Under the pieces are notes generated by a model. That model saw only the letters and a list, made by a program, of their open reading frames with translations, ran no database searches and was not told the origin of the DNA. Below are positions 29,401-36,232 of a stretch of DNA of 64,000 nt, in pieces. This DNA comes from G965261475 sp965261475 [NCBI: bacterium] (GTDB lineage: Bacteria; SAR324; XYD2-FULL-50-16). The stretch covers positions 1 to 64,000 of the forward strand of contig OZ253454.1 of the NCBI GenBank assembly GCA_965261475.1, in the 5' to 3' direction. A program made the translations under genes and the position numbers. The first letter of the stretch is position 1; every line of letters starts with the position of its first letter.

Positions 29401-32400
29401 TCAATCAATAATCGCTTTACAACCTACAACTCTCAGTACTAGAGAAGGCGATGAGTTGGTATTTATAGTAGAATTAAACCATAGAGCTAGCAGAGATGTT
29501 AGCTTTGATTGGTTCGTACAACATAGCTCAACTAGCACTAGTGATTTTACAGGAGCTATTTCTGGACATAAGACAATATTTACTAAGGATACTGCTACTA
29601 GCATTGAGTTGCAGATCAATGACGATAATTTACCAGAGAACTTCGAAGACTTTACTTTAAATATTACAAATATTAGGGGAGTTACCTCTGATAGTTTATC
29701 AGCGTCCATCACTATTTTAGAAAATGATCTCACCGTAGATTACAACGGCAATGGACTCATAGATATTGTCACACAGGAGCACTTTGATAATATTCGCTAT
29801 AATTTAGCAGGTACTAGCTATAAAACTAGTGCTAGTGATGCAGGTAAGACTTGTGGAGGTAATGCTTGTCGTGGCTACGAGCTCTTAGGTGATCTTGATT
29901 TGAGCGAGTTTACAAACTGGCAGCCCATAGGCAGTCAAAATAATCCTTTTACTAGCATTTTGCAGGGCAATGGTTATAGCATCGCAAACCTTGCTATTGA
30001 CGGTGGAAATAATATTGGCTTATTCGCCGCTTTATCTGGCGCTACGATTGATAACTTGGTAGTAGAAGTAGCCTCTATTAGCGGTGATAGTTATGTAGGT
30101 GCTCTAGCAGGTAGGGCAGAGCAGAGCGCTATTAGCAGGCTACAAGTTAGGGCAGCAAATACTAATAGTAAACTCTCAGCAACAGGAGCAAATATAGGGG
30201 GCATACTAGGAGCAATCACAGGCACAACTATTATAAACGTTACTAGTGATTTGAGTATAGTAGTAGGCAGTAATGATAATAGTGCAGATAATGTAGGCGG
30301 AATTGTTGGCTATGTATCAAGTAGTACTATTAGCTATGCTACTAGTAGCGGTAGTGTTTTTACGAGCGGTGGCGTTGATAGGGTAGGAGGTTTGGTGGGA
30401 CAGGTAAGAGATAATTCTAAAATTAGCTACAGCAGTAGCAGTGGTCATGTTAGTAGCACAGGTGATAATGGCAATAATTACGGTGGTTTGGTGGGAGAGG
30501 TAAAAAATTCGCAAGTTAGCTACGGCAGTGCTAGTGGCAGCGTTACTAGTAACGGTCAAGGCAATAACAATTACGGCGGTTTAGCTGGAGGAGTAGAGCG
30601 TAATTCTGAAGTTAGCTACGGCAGTGCTAGTGGCAGCGTTACTAGTAACGGTCAAGGCAATAACAAATATGGTGGCTTGTTCGGAGCTGTGAGCACCAAT
30701 TCTACTGTTAGCTACAGCAGTGCCAGTGGCAGCGTTACTAGTAACGGAAAAAGAAATAACAATTACGGCGGTTTAGCTGGAAGAGTAGAGCGTAATTCTC
30801 AAGTTAGTTACAGCAGTGCCAGTGGCAGCGTGACTAGTAACGGAAAAAGAAATAACAGTTACGGCGGTTTATTTGGTTTTTCTGCTGGAGAAGTCCTACA
30901 TAGCTGGTCTAGTAGCTCTGTATTTGCCAGCAGTGCAGGAGGTTTGATGAGTTTGAACTCAGTAAATCTAGGTTTCAGCTATGCCCTAGGTTTTGCATCT
31001 TATGGATTGGTTAATACGAATACAGGCACTATAACTAATAGCTATTGGAATAGTGAGACTAGTGGAGCACTAGAAGCAGCAGACGCTATAGATAATACTA
31101 TAAATATTGCCTCTAGTGATACAGCTGGTATGCTAGCTTCCACTGGCGTTGCTGGAGCAAGTGTGTTTGCAGGTTTTTTTGATGCTACCGATGAGCTTGG
31201 CGATAATATTTGGAGTTTTGCAAATGGTAGTTATCCTGTAATTACAAAGTTAGGAGTAGATAAACAAGCGGTTAGCCTTGCTTATGGCTTGTTACGACTT
31301 GCTAGTCCCTATGTAGGCGTAAGTAATTTAGATAGCTTCTTAGGAGCTACTCTAAATAATGAAAATATTGAGCTGATTGCCAATAGTTACACTGCCAATG
31401 ACACCCTAGCTATTTTAGATGTTAATTTACTACAGAGTAATAGTGTTACTTGTGCTGCTGGTAGTGGAGATATCATACTGACTACGACAGGTGCTAATGG
31501 CACTACTATTGCCCTCCAAAAAATAGCAGGAAGTCTTGAGATTGAAAAAAGCCCAAGCAATTCTTGTGACATTATTTTCTCAAATCAAAAGACTGATGGT
31601 ACTTTACAACTGGCTGCTCTCATCAGTAAAGGAGCTACTATTCTTACCAAAAAGTTTGAGATTACCCTGCAAAATATTCAATCAAGAATTGCTTTGCAAC
31701 CTAGAACTCTCAGTACTAGAGAAGGTGATAAATTGGTATTTACACTAGAGTTAAACCATAGGGCTCGCAGAGATATTATTTTTGATTGGTTCGTACAACA
31801 TAGCTCAACTAGCACTAGTGATTTTACAGGCGCTATTTCTGGACATAAGACAATATTTACTAAGGATACTGCTACTAGCATTGAGTTGCAGATCAATGAC
31901 GATAATTTACCAGAGAACTTCGAATACTTTACCTTAAATATTACAAATATTAGGGGAATTACCTCTGATAGTTTGTCATCACTTATCACTATTTTAGAAA
32001 ATGATCTCACCGTAGATTACAACAAAAATGGACTCATAGATATTATAACACAGGAGCGCTTGGGTAATATTCGCCATAATTTAGCAGGTACTAGCTACAA
32101 AACTAGCGCTAGCGATGCAGGCGTGAAATGTGGAGGCAGTGATTGTCGTGGCTACGAGCTCTTAGCTAATCTTGATTTGAGTTCCTTTGCAAACTGGCAG
32201 CCCATAGGTAGTCAAAATGATCCTTTTACTAGCATTTTGCAGGGTAACGGTTATAGCATCGCAAACCTTGCTATTGACGGTGAGGATTATCTTGGCTTAT
32301 TCGCCGCTTTATCTGGTGCTACGATTGATAACTTGGTAGTAGAAGTAGCCTCTATTACTGGTGATAGTTATGTAGGTGCTCTAGCAGGTAGGGCAGAGCA

Positions 32401-33985
32401 GAGCACTATTAGCAGGGTACAAATTAGAGCAGTAAATGCTAATAGTAAACTTCAGACAAGAGGATTTATAGCAGGAGGATTATTAGGATTTTTAATAGAT
32501 AGCAATATTATGAATGTAACTAGTGATTTGAGTATAGTAGGAGGTAATAATGTAGGAGGAATTGTTGGGTATGTATCAAGTAGCAATATTAGTTATGCCT
32601 ATAGTAGCGGTAGTGTATCTGCTAGCGGCGGTGTTGATTATATAGGTGGTTTGGTAGGATCTGTGGAGAATAATTCGATAATTCGCCATAGTAGTGCTAG
32701 TGGCAGTGTTACTAGCAACGGAAATAGTAGTACTTATTACGGTGGTTTGGTAGGAGCTATACAGAATAATTCGATAATTAGCCATAGTAGCGCTAGTGGC
32801 AGTGTTACTAGCAACGGAAATAGTAGTACTTATTACGGTGGTTTGGTAGGATCTGTGGAGAATAATTCGATAATTAGCCATAGTAGCGCTAGTGGTGGGG
32901 TGATTAGCAATGGAGATGATAATATATATTACGGTGGTTTAGCAGGGGCTATACAGAATAATTCTACAATTAGCTACAGCAGCGCTAGTGGTAACATGAA
33001 TTGTAACGGAGATCGTGGTGGTAATTACGGTGGTTTATCAGGGTATATAGACATTAATTCTAAAATTCGCTATAGTAATGCTATTGGTAGTGTTATTGGC
33101 AATGGAAGTATTAGTGCCTTTCATGGAGGTTATGGGGGATTGGTAGGTTTCTCTGAGGGAGAAGTCAGGCATAGCTGGTCTGGTAGTTCTGTGTTTGCAA
33201 ATAGTGTTGCGGGCTTGGTAAATCGCAACCCAGGAGATTTAGGTTTTAGTTATGCTCTAGGTGTTGTCTTTCAGGATACTTCTCCGACAACTAGTGGTTT
33301 TGGATTGGTTGCTACGAATACGGGCACTATAGCTAATAACTATTGGAATAGTGAGACTAGTGGAGCACTAGAAGCAGCATCAGCAAATGTCGTAGGTACA
33401 AACATTGCCTCTAGTGATACAGACGGTATGCTAGCTTCCACTGGCGTTGCTGGAGCAAGTGTGTTTGCAGATTTTGCAGATGCTACCGATGAGCTTAGCG
33501 ATAATATTTGGACTTTTACAAGCGGTAATTACCCCGTAATTACAGCACTAGGGCTAGACAAACAAGCGGTCGCCCTTGCTTATGGTTTGTTACGACTTGC
33601 TAGTCCCCATGTAAGTGACAGCTCTCTAGATAGTTTCTTAGGAAATACCGTAAATAATGAAAATATTGAGCTGATTGCTAATAGTTACAATGCTAACGAC
33701 ACTCTAGCTATTTTAGATGTTAATTTACTACAGAGCAATAGCGCTACTTGCGTTGCTGGTAGCACAGATAGCATACTGACTACGACAGGCGCTAACCAAG
33801 CAGTAGTTACACTGAGTATCACTTCAGAGACTAATAATTTGCATGAGCGCATTGTTTATACAGGTTGTAACATAGGTTTTGATGGTGCAGCTTCTATCTC
33901 AGCAGGAGATAGGCTACAATTAGTCGCAATAATTACTAAAGGCTCAGTTAGCCTGAGTAAAAAATTTGTGATAAACTTTCGGTAG
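20420..33985 (+). CDS. Giant Calx-beta/GLUG lipoprotein, four cassettes (4,521 aa)
   Basis: A complete open frame starts at ATG with no clear Shine-Dalgarno site. Residues 1-22 form a signal peptide with a hydrophobic LLFFSFL core and the lipidation Cys at 23 (LSVSC, then Gly at +2). Thirteen Calx-beta units follow (~20555-24915). Four cassettes come next, each a VDYNGNGLID-type header, CRGYEL Cys-pair segment, GLUG array, YPVIT segment and C-terminal module. A single Calx-beta unit separates successive cassettes (~26900, 29410 and 31690). The three internal C-terminal modules share an LQKIAG..NSCDIIFSNQ type, while the last is a different type ending NFR. The unit at ~24260 (DYLSATEDVSLNYRL) looks like units of the first gene rather than its own neighbours. 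Asp is absent at +2, which under the E. coli rule favours outer-membrane sorting. A surface adhesin or shield role is inferred. Confidence 0.92.
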   Translation: MSNNYIFCKIFVLLFFSFLSVSCGVNNVNSKTDSTTNNNIVITPPERVVNIKEGETFRFVFKLNRASTTDVSFDWSVQHISTSSSDFMSALFGTQLIRAGDTIAIISIDTRDDTIYETDETFILNITNITGVTPNSLVASGRIIDNDAQPNIALLGFEQDYSTALEGTSLTYRLQLNRASATDVIFDWHVQHSSTSAEDFTGIIAGTQLMRAGDTSTIISIDTSDDIAYEGDENFILNITNVTGAAPSSLAAGGRIRDNDAQPNIVLLSFEQDHSTALEGTSLTYRLELNRASATDVSFDWHVQHHLTSTSDFTGALGDTKRIRAGDTTITISIDTSDDNIYEGDENFILNITKVMGAVPNRLVASGNIIDNDTQLVLSFKQSYSIALEGTSYTYRLELNRASAADVIFDWYVQHHLTSTSDFTGIIAGSQLIRAGDTTATIIIDTSDDNISEGNEIFSLNLTKVMGAVPNSLAAGSSIIDNDTQLLLSFEQDYSNETEGTSHTYRLQLNRASATDVAFDWSVQHISTSTSDFTSILEGTKRIRAGDTTTTISIDTSDDTVYETDETFSLNIIKVTGAAPDALVAGGRIIDNDAQPIMSLLSFEQIDSTTTEGVSFTYKLELNRVSLADVSFDWSVQHISTSTSDFTSIIAGTQLIRAGDTSTTIIIDTSDDTVYETDEIFSLNIIKIIGATPDRLAAGGRIIDNDAQPIMSLLSFEQIDSTTTEGASLTYKLELNRANATDITFDWFIQHISTSTSDFTGIIAGTQLIRAGDTSTTIIIDTSDDTIYETDETFSLNIIKVTGATPDRLAAGGRIIDNDTQPIMSLLSFEQVDSTSTEGASFTYKLELNRASATDITFDWFIQHISTSTSDFTSILGGTQLIRAGDTTTTISIDTSDDTIYETDETFSLNIIKVTGATPDRLAAGGRIIDNDPQPNLVLLSFEQVDSTSTEGASFTYKLELNRVSLADVSFDWFIQHISTSTSDFTGIIAGTQLIRAGDTSTIIIIDTSDDTVYETDKTFSLNIIKVIGATPDALAAGGRIIDNDAQPIMSLLSFEQIDSTTTEGASFTYKLELNRVSLADVSFDWSVQHISTSTSDFTGIIAGTQLIRAGDTSTIIIIDTSDDTVYETDETFSLNIIKVIGATPDALAAGGRIIDNDTQPIMSLLSFEQVDSTTIEGASFTYKLELNRASLADVSFDWFIQHISTSTSDFTGIIAGTQLIRAGDTSTTIIIDTSDDTIYETDEIFSLNITNIRGATPDALAAGGRIIDNDAQPSVTLLRFEQDYLSATEDVSLNYRLELNRASLADVSFDWSVQHISTSTSDFTGIIAGTQLIRAGDTSTTIIIDTSDDTIYETDETFSLNIIKVIGATPDALAAGGRIIDNDPQSNLVLLSFEQVDSTSTEGASLTYKLELNRASATDITFDWFIQHISTSTSDFTGIIAGTQLIRAGDTSTIIIIDTSDDTVYETDETFTLNITNIRGATPDSLSASITILANDLDLTVDYNGNGLIDLVTREQFDNIRYNLAGTSYKTSTNDTGKTCGGSVCRGYELLANLDLSASANWQPIGSQHNPFTSILQGNGHSIANLVIDGVDYLGLFAALSGAMIDNLVVEVASITGDSYVGALAGRATTSIISRLQIRAANTNSKLSARGANIGGMLGEITGTTIINATSNLNVVKDHNNADNVGGIVGYVLSGSISYVTSNASVFVRGSFVSSVGGLAGAIRSAIISHSSASGSVSSSGSNNSDYGGLVGKMDGFGSTIRYSSASGSVTSNGTNSDNYGGLVGMLIGPISYSSASGSVISNGTNSDHYGGLVGYVFFSSTIRYSSASGSVISSGDSNDYYGGLAGDAQETSKISYTSASGNVINNSSNSNYYGGLVGDSDAEVQHSWSSSSVFANSAAGLVSRNIGSLKFSYALGAVLPSGFGLIAENTKPPKTKIGSVDNSYWNSETSGVLKAADVTDNTINIASSDTAGMLDSTGSAGARIFKDFAGATDELGDNIWSFVNGYYPVITELGVDKQAVSLAYGLLRFASPYASTSTLDSFLGATLNNEDIELIANSYNARDTLAILDVNLLQSNSATCAAGSTDSILTTTGANGTTITLQKIAGNIEIEKRAGNSCDIIFSNQKTDGTLQLAAIISKGAASLTKKFEITLNAIHSIIALQPTTLSTREGDELVFIVELNHRASRDLSFDWFVQHSSTSTSDFTGATSGHKTIFTKDTATSIELQINDDNLPENFEDFTLNITNIRGITSDSLSSLITILENDLTVDYNGNGLIDLVTQEHLDNIRYNLAGTSYKTSTTDTGKNCGGSACRGYELFSNLDLSEFTNWQPIGSKNNPFTSILQGNGYSIENLVIDRGNNIGLFTALSGATIDNLVVEVASIAGDSDVGALAGRAENSAISRLQVRAASASSTLSATGANIGGILGAITGTTITNATSDLRIVGGNNDNADNVGGIVGYVSSSDISYAYSSDSVSVIGSDPDNVGGLVGYMQNYSAISYSSTSSSVTSNGSDSWAYGGLVGRMRNNSTISYSSASGSVTSNGDNSDHYGGLVGRLTRSSTISYSSASGSVTSTGNNSDLYGGLVGELDISSTISDSSASGGVTSNGINSDLYGGLVGRLIRSSTISYSSASGSVTSTGGSSDLYGGLVGIVADISTISYSSAIGNIISDGRMNENYGGLVGWLSKDSTISYSSASGNIISRFSNSNYGGLVGGSNAEISKGEIIHSWSSSSVFANNPAGLVNMHSGDLGFSYALGAVFQNTSPVISGFGLVAMNTGTIKNSYWNIETSGALEAADAIDNTINIASSDTAGMLASTGVAGASVFADFADATDKHNRNIWTFANGSYPVITKLGVDKQAVSLAYGLLRLASPYVGVSNLDSFLGVTLNNENIELIANSYNARDTLAILDVNLLQSNSVTCTAGSGDIILTTTGANGTTIALQKIAGSIEIAKSPSNSCDIIFSNQKTDGTLQLAALISKGAASLTKKFEITLNTIQSIIALQPTTLSTREGDELVFIVELNHRASRDVSFDWFVQHSSTSTSDFTGAISGHKTIFTKDTATSIELQINDDNLPENFEDFTLNITNIRGVTSDSLSASITILENDLTVDYNGNGLIDIVTQEHFDNIRYNLAGTSYKTSASDAGKTCGGNACRGYELLGDLDLSEFTNWQPIGSQNNPFTSILQGNGYSIANLAIDGGNNIGLFAALSGATIDNLVVEVASISGDSYVGALAGRAEQSAISRLQVRAANTNSKLSATGANIGGILGAITGTTIINVTSDLSIVVGSNDNSADNVGGIVGYVSSSTISYATSSGSVFTSGGVDRVGGLVGQVRDNSKISYSSSSGHVSSTGDNGNNYGGLVGEVKNSQVSYGSASGSVTSNGQGNNNYGGLAGGVERNSEVSYGSASGSVTSNGQGNNKYGGLFGAVSTNSTVSYSSASGSVTSNGKRNNNYGGLAGRVERNSQVSYSSASGSVTSNGKRNNSYGGLFGFSAGEVLHSWSSSSVFASSAGGLMSLNSVNLGFSYALGFASYGLVNTNTGTITNSYWNSETSGALEAADAIDNTINIASSDTAGMLASTGVAGASVFAGFFDATDELGDNIWSFANGSYPVITKLGVDKQAVSLAYGLLRLASPYVGVSNLDSFLGATLNNENIELIANSYTANDTLAILDVNLLQSNSVTCAAGSGDIILTTTGANGTTIALQKIAGSLEIEKSPSNSCDIIFSNQKTDGTLQLAALISKGATILTKKFEITLQNIQSRIALQPRTLSTREGDKLVFTLELNHRARRDIIFDWFVQHSSTSTSDFTGAISGHKTIFTKDTATSIELQINDDNLPENFEYFTLNITNIRGITSDSLSSLITILENDLTVDYNKNGLIDIITQERLGNIRHNLAGTSYKTSASDAGVKCGGSDCRGYELLANLDLSSFANWQPIGSQNDPFTSILQGNGYSIANLAIDGEDYLGLFAALSGATIDNLVVEVASITGDSYVGALAGRAEQSTISRVQIRAVNANSKLQTRGFIAGGLLGFLIDSNIMNVTSDLSIVGGNNVGGIVGYVSSSNISYAYSSGSVSASGGVDYIGGLVGSVENNSIIRHSSASGSVTSNGNSSTYYGGLVGAIQNNSIISHSSASGSVTSNGNSSTYYGGLVGSVENNSIISHSSASGGVISNGDDNIYYGGLAGAIQNNSTISYSSASGNMNCNGDRGGNYGGLSGYIDINSKIRYSNAIGSVIGNGSISAFHGGYGGLVGFSEGEVRHSWSGSSVFANSVAGLVNRNPGDLGFSYALGVVFQDTSPTTSGFGLVATNTGTIANNYWNSETSGALEAASANVVGTNIASSDTDGMLASTGVAGASVFADFADATDELSDNIWTFTSGNYPVITALGLDKQAVALAYGLLRLASPHVSDSSLDSFLGNTVNNENIELIANSYNANDTLAILDVNLLQSNSATCVAGSTDSILTTTGANQAVVTLSITSETNNLHERIVYTGCNIGFDGAASISAGDRLQLVAIITKGSVSLSKKFVINFR
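20555..24915 (+). repeat. Tandem array of 13 Calx-beta-type units
   Basis: Thirteen units with a period of roughly 330-340 bp. The dominant local consensus (FEQ.DSTTTEGASFTYKLELNR, SIIAGTQLIRAGDT, SDDT.YETDETFSLNIIKV) differs from that of the first gene. Repeats are therefore homogenised mainly within each gene. Confidence 0.92.
25470..33210 (+). repeat. Four GLUG repeat arrays of the 20420 gene
   Basis: The arrays lie at about 25470-26110, 27770-28620, 30280-30930 and 32540-33210. Each has roughly seven to ten units of the YGGLVG...ISYSSASGSV type and closes with HSWSSSSVF or a near variant. Between the arrays lie the C-terminal module, one Calx-beta unit and the next header. Confidence 0.85.
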
Positions 33986-34014
33986 TTTACTTGAAAAAAA
34001 TAGCAGACTATAAT
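33986..34014 (+). promoter_or_regulatory. Promoter-like element upstream of the 34103 lipoprotein gene
   Basis: TTTACT (33986-33991) starts right after the preceding TAG. A 17-bp spacer containing A7 follows, then TATAAT (34009-34014). This is a near-consensus sigma-70 arrangement. The shared block TTGTATTTTACTTGATTTA follows at ~34034. Confidence 0.65.
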
Positions 34015-34102
34015 AGTATATTTGTATCAAGGCTTGTATTTTACTTGATTTAAGGATGATCTTGCTATGTCATAGTACGTTATTTTATACAAGAATTTTT
34101 AC

Positions 34103-36118
34103 ATGCTTAATACCTACAAAGTTTTTATTTTACTATTTTTTAACTTCTTAATCCTTGCTTGTGGTACGGGCACAAATTCTTCAACAAATAATGATAGTGA
34201 ACTCATAGATATTACCACTCAAAAGCAATTGTCTAATATTCGCTATAATTTAGCAGGTACTAGCTACAAAACTAGTGCTAGTGATGCAAGCAAGGATTGT
34301 GGAGGTAGTGTTTGTCGTGGCTACGAGCTTTTAAATAATATTACTTTAAATCCAAACTGGAAACCCATAGGTAGTGAAGCTAAGCCGTTTACTAGCATCT
34401 TGCAGGGTAATGGCTATAGCATCACAAACCTTGTTATTGACGGTGACAATAATCTTGGCTTATTCGCTGCTTTAGCTGGAGCTACGATTGATAACTTGGT
34501 AGTAAAAGTAGTCTCTATTGCTGGCAATGATAATGTAGGCGCTCTAGCAGGTAGTGCAGAAAATAGCACTATTAGCAGGTTACACATTAGAGCAGCAAGT
34601 GCTAGTAGTAAACTCTCAGCAGGAGGAAACAACATAGGAGGCATACTAGGGAAAATCACAGATGCAACTATTACAAATGTCACTAGTAATTTGAATGTAG
34701 TAGGTAGCAATAATAATGTAGGCGGCATTGCTGGTTATGTATCAAGTAGTGATATTAGCTACGCTACTAGTAGTGGTAGCGTAACTAGTAGTGGCGGTAC
34801 CAACTTCTATTACGGCGGTTTGGTGGGGTGGGTAAAGGATAATTCTGCAATTAGCTACAGCAGTGCTAGTGGTAGCGTAACTAGTAGCGGTGGTAATAAT
34901 TCTCATTACGGCGGTTTGGTAGGGTTGGTGGAGCATAATTCTGTGATTAGCTACAGTAGTGCTAGCGGTAGCGTAACTAGTAGTGGCGGTACCAGCTTCT
35001 ATTACGGTGGTTTGGTGGGGTGGGTAAAGAATAATTCTGCAATTAGCTACAGCAGTGCTAGTGGTAGCGTAACTGGTAGCGGTGGTGCTAACCCCTATTA
35101 CGGTGGTTTAGTAGGAGCCGTGGAGAGTGATTCTGCAATTAGCTACAGCAGTGCTAGTGGCAGTGTGGCTAGTAGCGGCGATAAAAATGATCATTACGGT
35201 GGTTTAGTAGGAGATATGAGGAGTAATTCTGCAATTAGCTACAGCAGTGCTAGTGGTAGCGTAACTAGTAGCGGCGATAACAATGATGATTACGGTGGTT
35301 TGGTAGGTCGCTCTGCAGGAGAAATTATGCATAGTTGGTCTAGTAGCTCTGTATTTGCTAGCAACCCAGCAGGTTTGGTAGGCAATAACACAGGTAATTT
35401 AGGTTTTAGTTATGCTCTAGGCAATGCGTCTTATGGTTTGGTTAATACGAATACAGGCACTATAACTAATAGCTATTGGAATAGCGAGACTAGTGGAGCA
35501 CTATCAACAGCAAAGACAATAGGTAAGAACACTAACACTACCTCTAGTAATACAGTCGGTATGCTAGGCTCCACTGGCTTTGCTGGAGCAAGTGTATTTG
35601 CAGGTTTTGCAGCCGCTACTGATGAATCTAGCGATAATATTTGGACTTTTACAAGCGATAGTTACCCCGTAATTACAGCACTAGGGCTAGACAAACAAGC
35701 GGTTGCTCTTGCCTACGGCTTACTACGACTCGCTCACCCTACAACTACTGGTGGAGTATCTAGCTTCTTAGGTGGCACTTTGAATCATGAAGCTATTACA
35801 CTTGATGCTAATAGTTACAATGCTAATGACGATTTAGCTATTTTAGATGTTAACCTCTTGGCAAGCAATAATGGCTGTAGTATAGAAAATAGTGGCAATA
35901 GTTTAGTTAGTAATAGCGCCAATTCTACAAAAGTTAAACTTATTGTCAATCTAGCAAAAACTAGTAGTAATTTACATAGACGAATTGTTTATCAAGATTG
36001 CAATATAGCTTTTGATAACGCAGCTGTACTTCAAGCAGATAATCGGCTACAACTAGCCGCCACAATCACCAAAGGCTCAGCTAGCCTTACCAAAAACTTC
36101 ATTATAAATTTTCGCTAA
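34103..36118 (+). CDS. GLUG-repeat lipoprotein without Calx-beta units (671 aa)
   Basis: The smallest intact member of the family. The signal peptide MLNTYKVFILLFFNFLILAC gives a lipidated Cys at residue 20 with Gly at +2. There is no Calx-beta unit. The header is shortened to SELIDITTQKQL and lacks the D-x-D-G-N-G loop, but the C...C-RGYEL segment remains. About eight GLUG units follow (~34710-35380), then HSWSSSSVFAS, SYWNSETSGAL and a YPVIT segment. The C-terminal module carries Cys residues in NNGCSI and YQDCNI and ends in INFR. The last ~480 bp are almost identical to the end of the 36233 gene, so the 3' ends were copied recently. It looks like the minimal cassette from which larger members were elaborated, or a deletion product. 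Surface exposure is inferred. Confidence 0.92.
   Translation: MLNTYKVFILLFFNFLILACGTGTNSSTNNDSELIDITTQKQLSNIRYNLAGTSYKTSASDASKDCGGSVCRGYELLNNITLNPNWKPIGSEAKPFTSILQGNGYSITNLVIDGDNNLGLFAALAGATIDNLVVKVVSIAGNDNVGALAGSAENSTISRLHIRAASASSKLSAGGNNIGGILGKITDATITNVTSNLNVVGSNNNVGGIAGYVSSSDISYATSSGSVTSSGGTNFYYGGLVGWVKDNSAISYSSASGSVTSSGGNNSHYGGLVGLVEHNSVISYSSASGSVTSSGGTSFYYGGLVGWVKNNSAISYSSASGSVTGSGGANPYYGGLVGAVESDSAISYSSASGSVASSGDKNDHYGGLVGDMRSNSAISYSSASGSVTSSGDNNDDYGGLVGRSAGEIMHSWSSSSVFASNPAGLVGNNTGNLGFSYALGNASYGLVNTNTGTITNSYWNSETSGALSTAKTIGKNTNTTSSNTVGMLGSTGFAGASVFAGFAAATDESSDNIWTFTSDSYPVITALGLDKQAVALAYGLLRLAHPTTTGGVSSFLGGTLNHEAITLDANSYNANDDLAILDVNLLASNNGCSIENSGNSLVSNSANSTKVKLIVNLAKTSSNLHRRIVYQDCNIAFDNAAVLQADNRLQLAATITKGSASLTKNFIINFR
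34710..35380 (+). repeat. GLUG repeat array of the 34103 gene
   Basis: About eight units with strongly homogenised DNA. The phrase ISYSSASGSVTSSGG recurs almost unchanged, separated by YYGGLVGWVK and similar spacers. Confidence 0.88.
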
Positions 36119-36147
36119 TTTATTTAAAAAAAATAGCATAATATAAA
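36119..36147 (+). promoter_or_regulatory. Promoter-like element upstream of the 36233 lipoprotein gene
   Basis: TTTATT (36119-36124), a 17-bp spacer with A8, then TATAAA (36142-36147). It begins at the first base after the preceding TAA. The TTGTATTTTACTTG block seen at most other junctions is missing here. Confidence 0.6.
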
Positions 36148-36232
36148 CTTAATTTTATTTAAATTATTACGTTTTTTTAATTTTAGAGTACTCATGTTAG
36201 GGTAAACTTTTTTTGTTCTCACATCATTCCCA

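Noticed and set aside
29401-29733. Recurrent 110-residue minus-strand frames (also 26890-27222 and 31678-32010)
   Set aside because: They recur because the sense Calx-beta linker units between cassettes are homologous. No plausible protein family or start context is seen.
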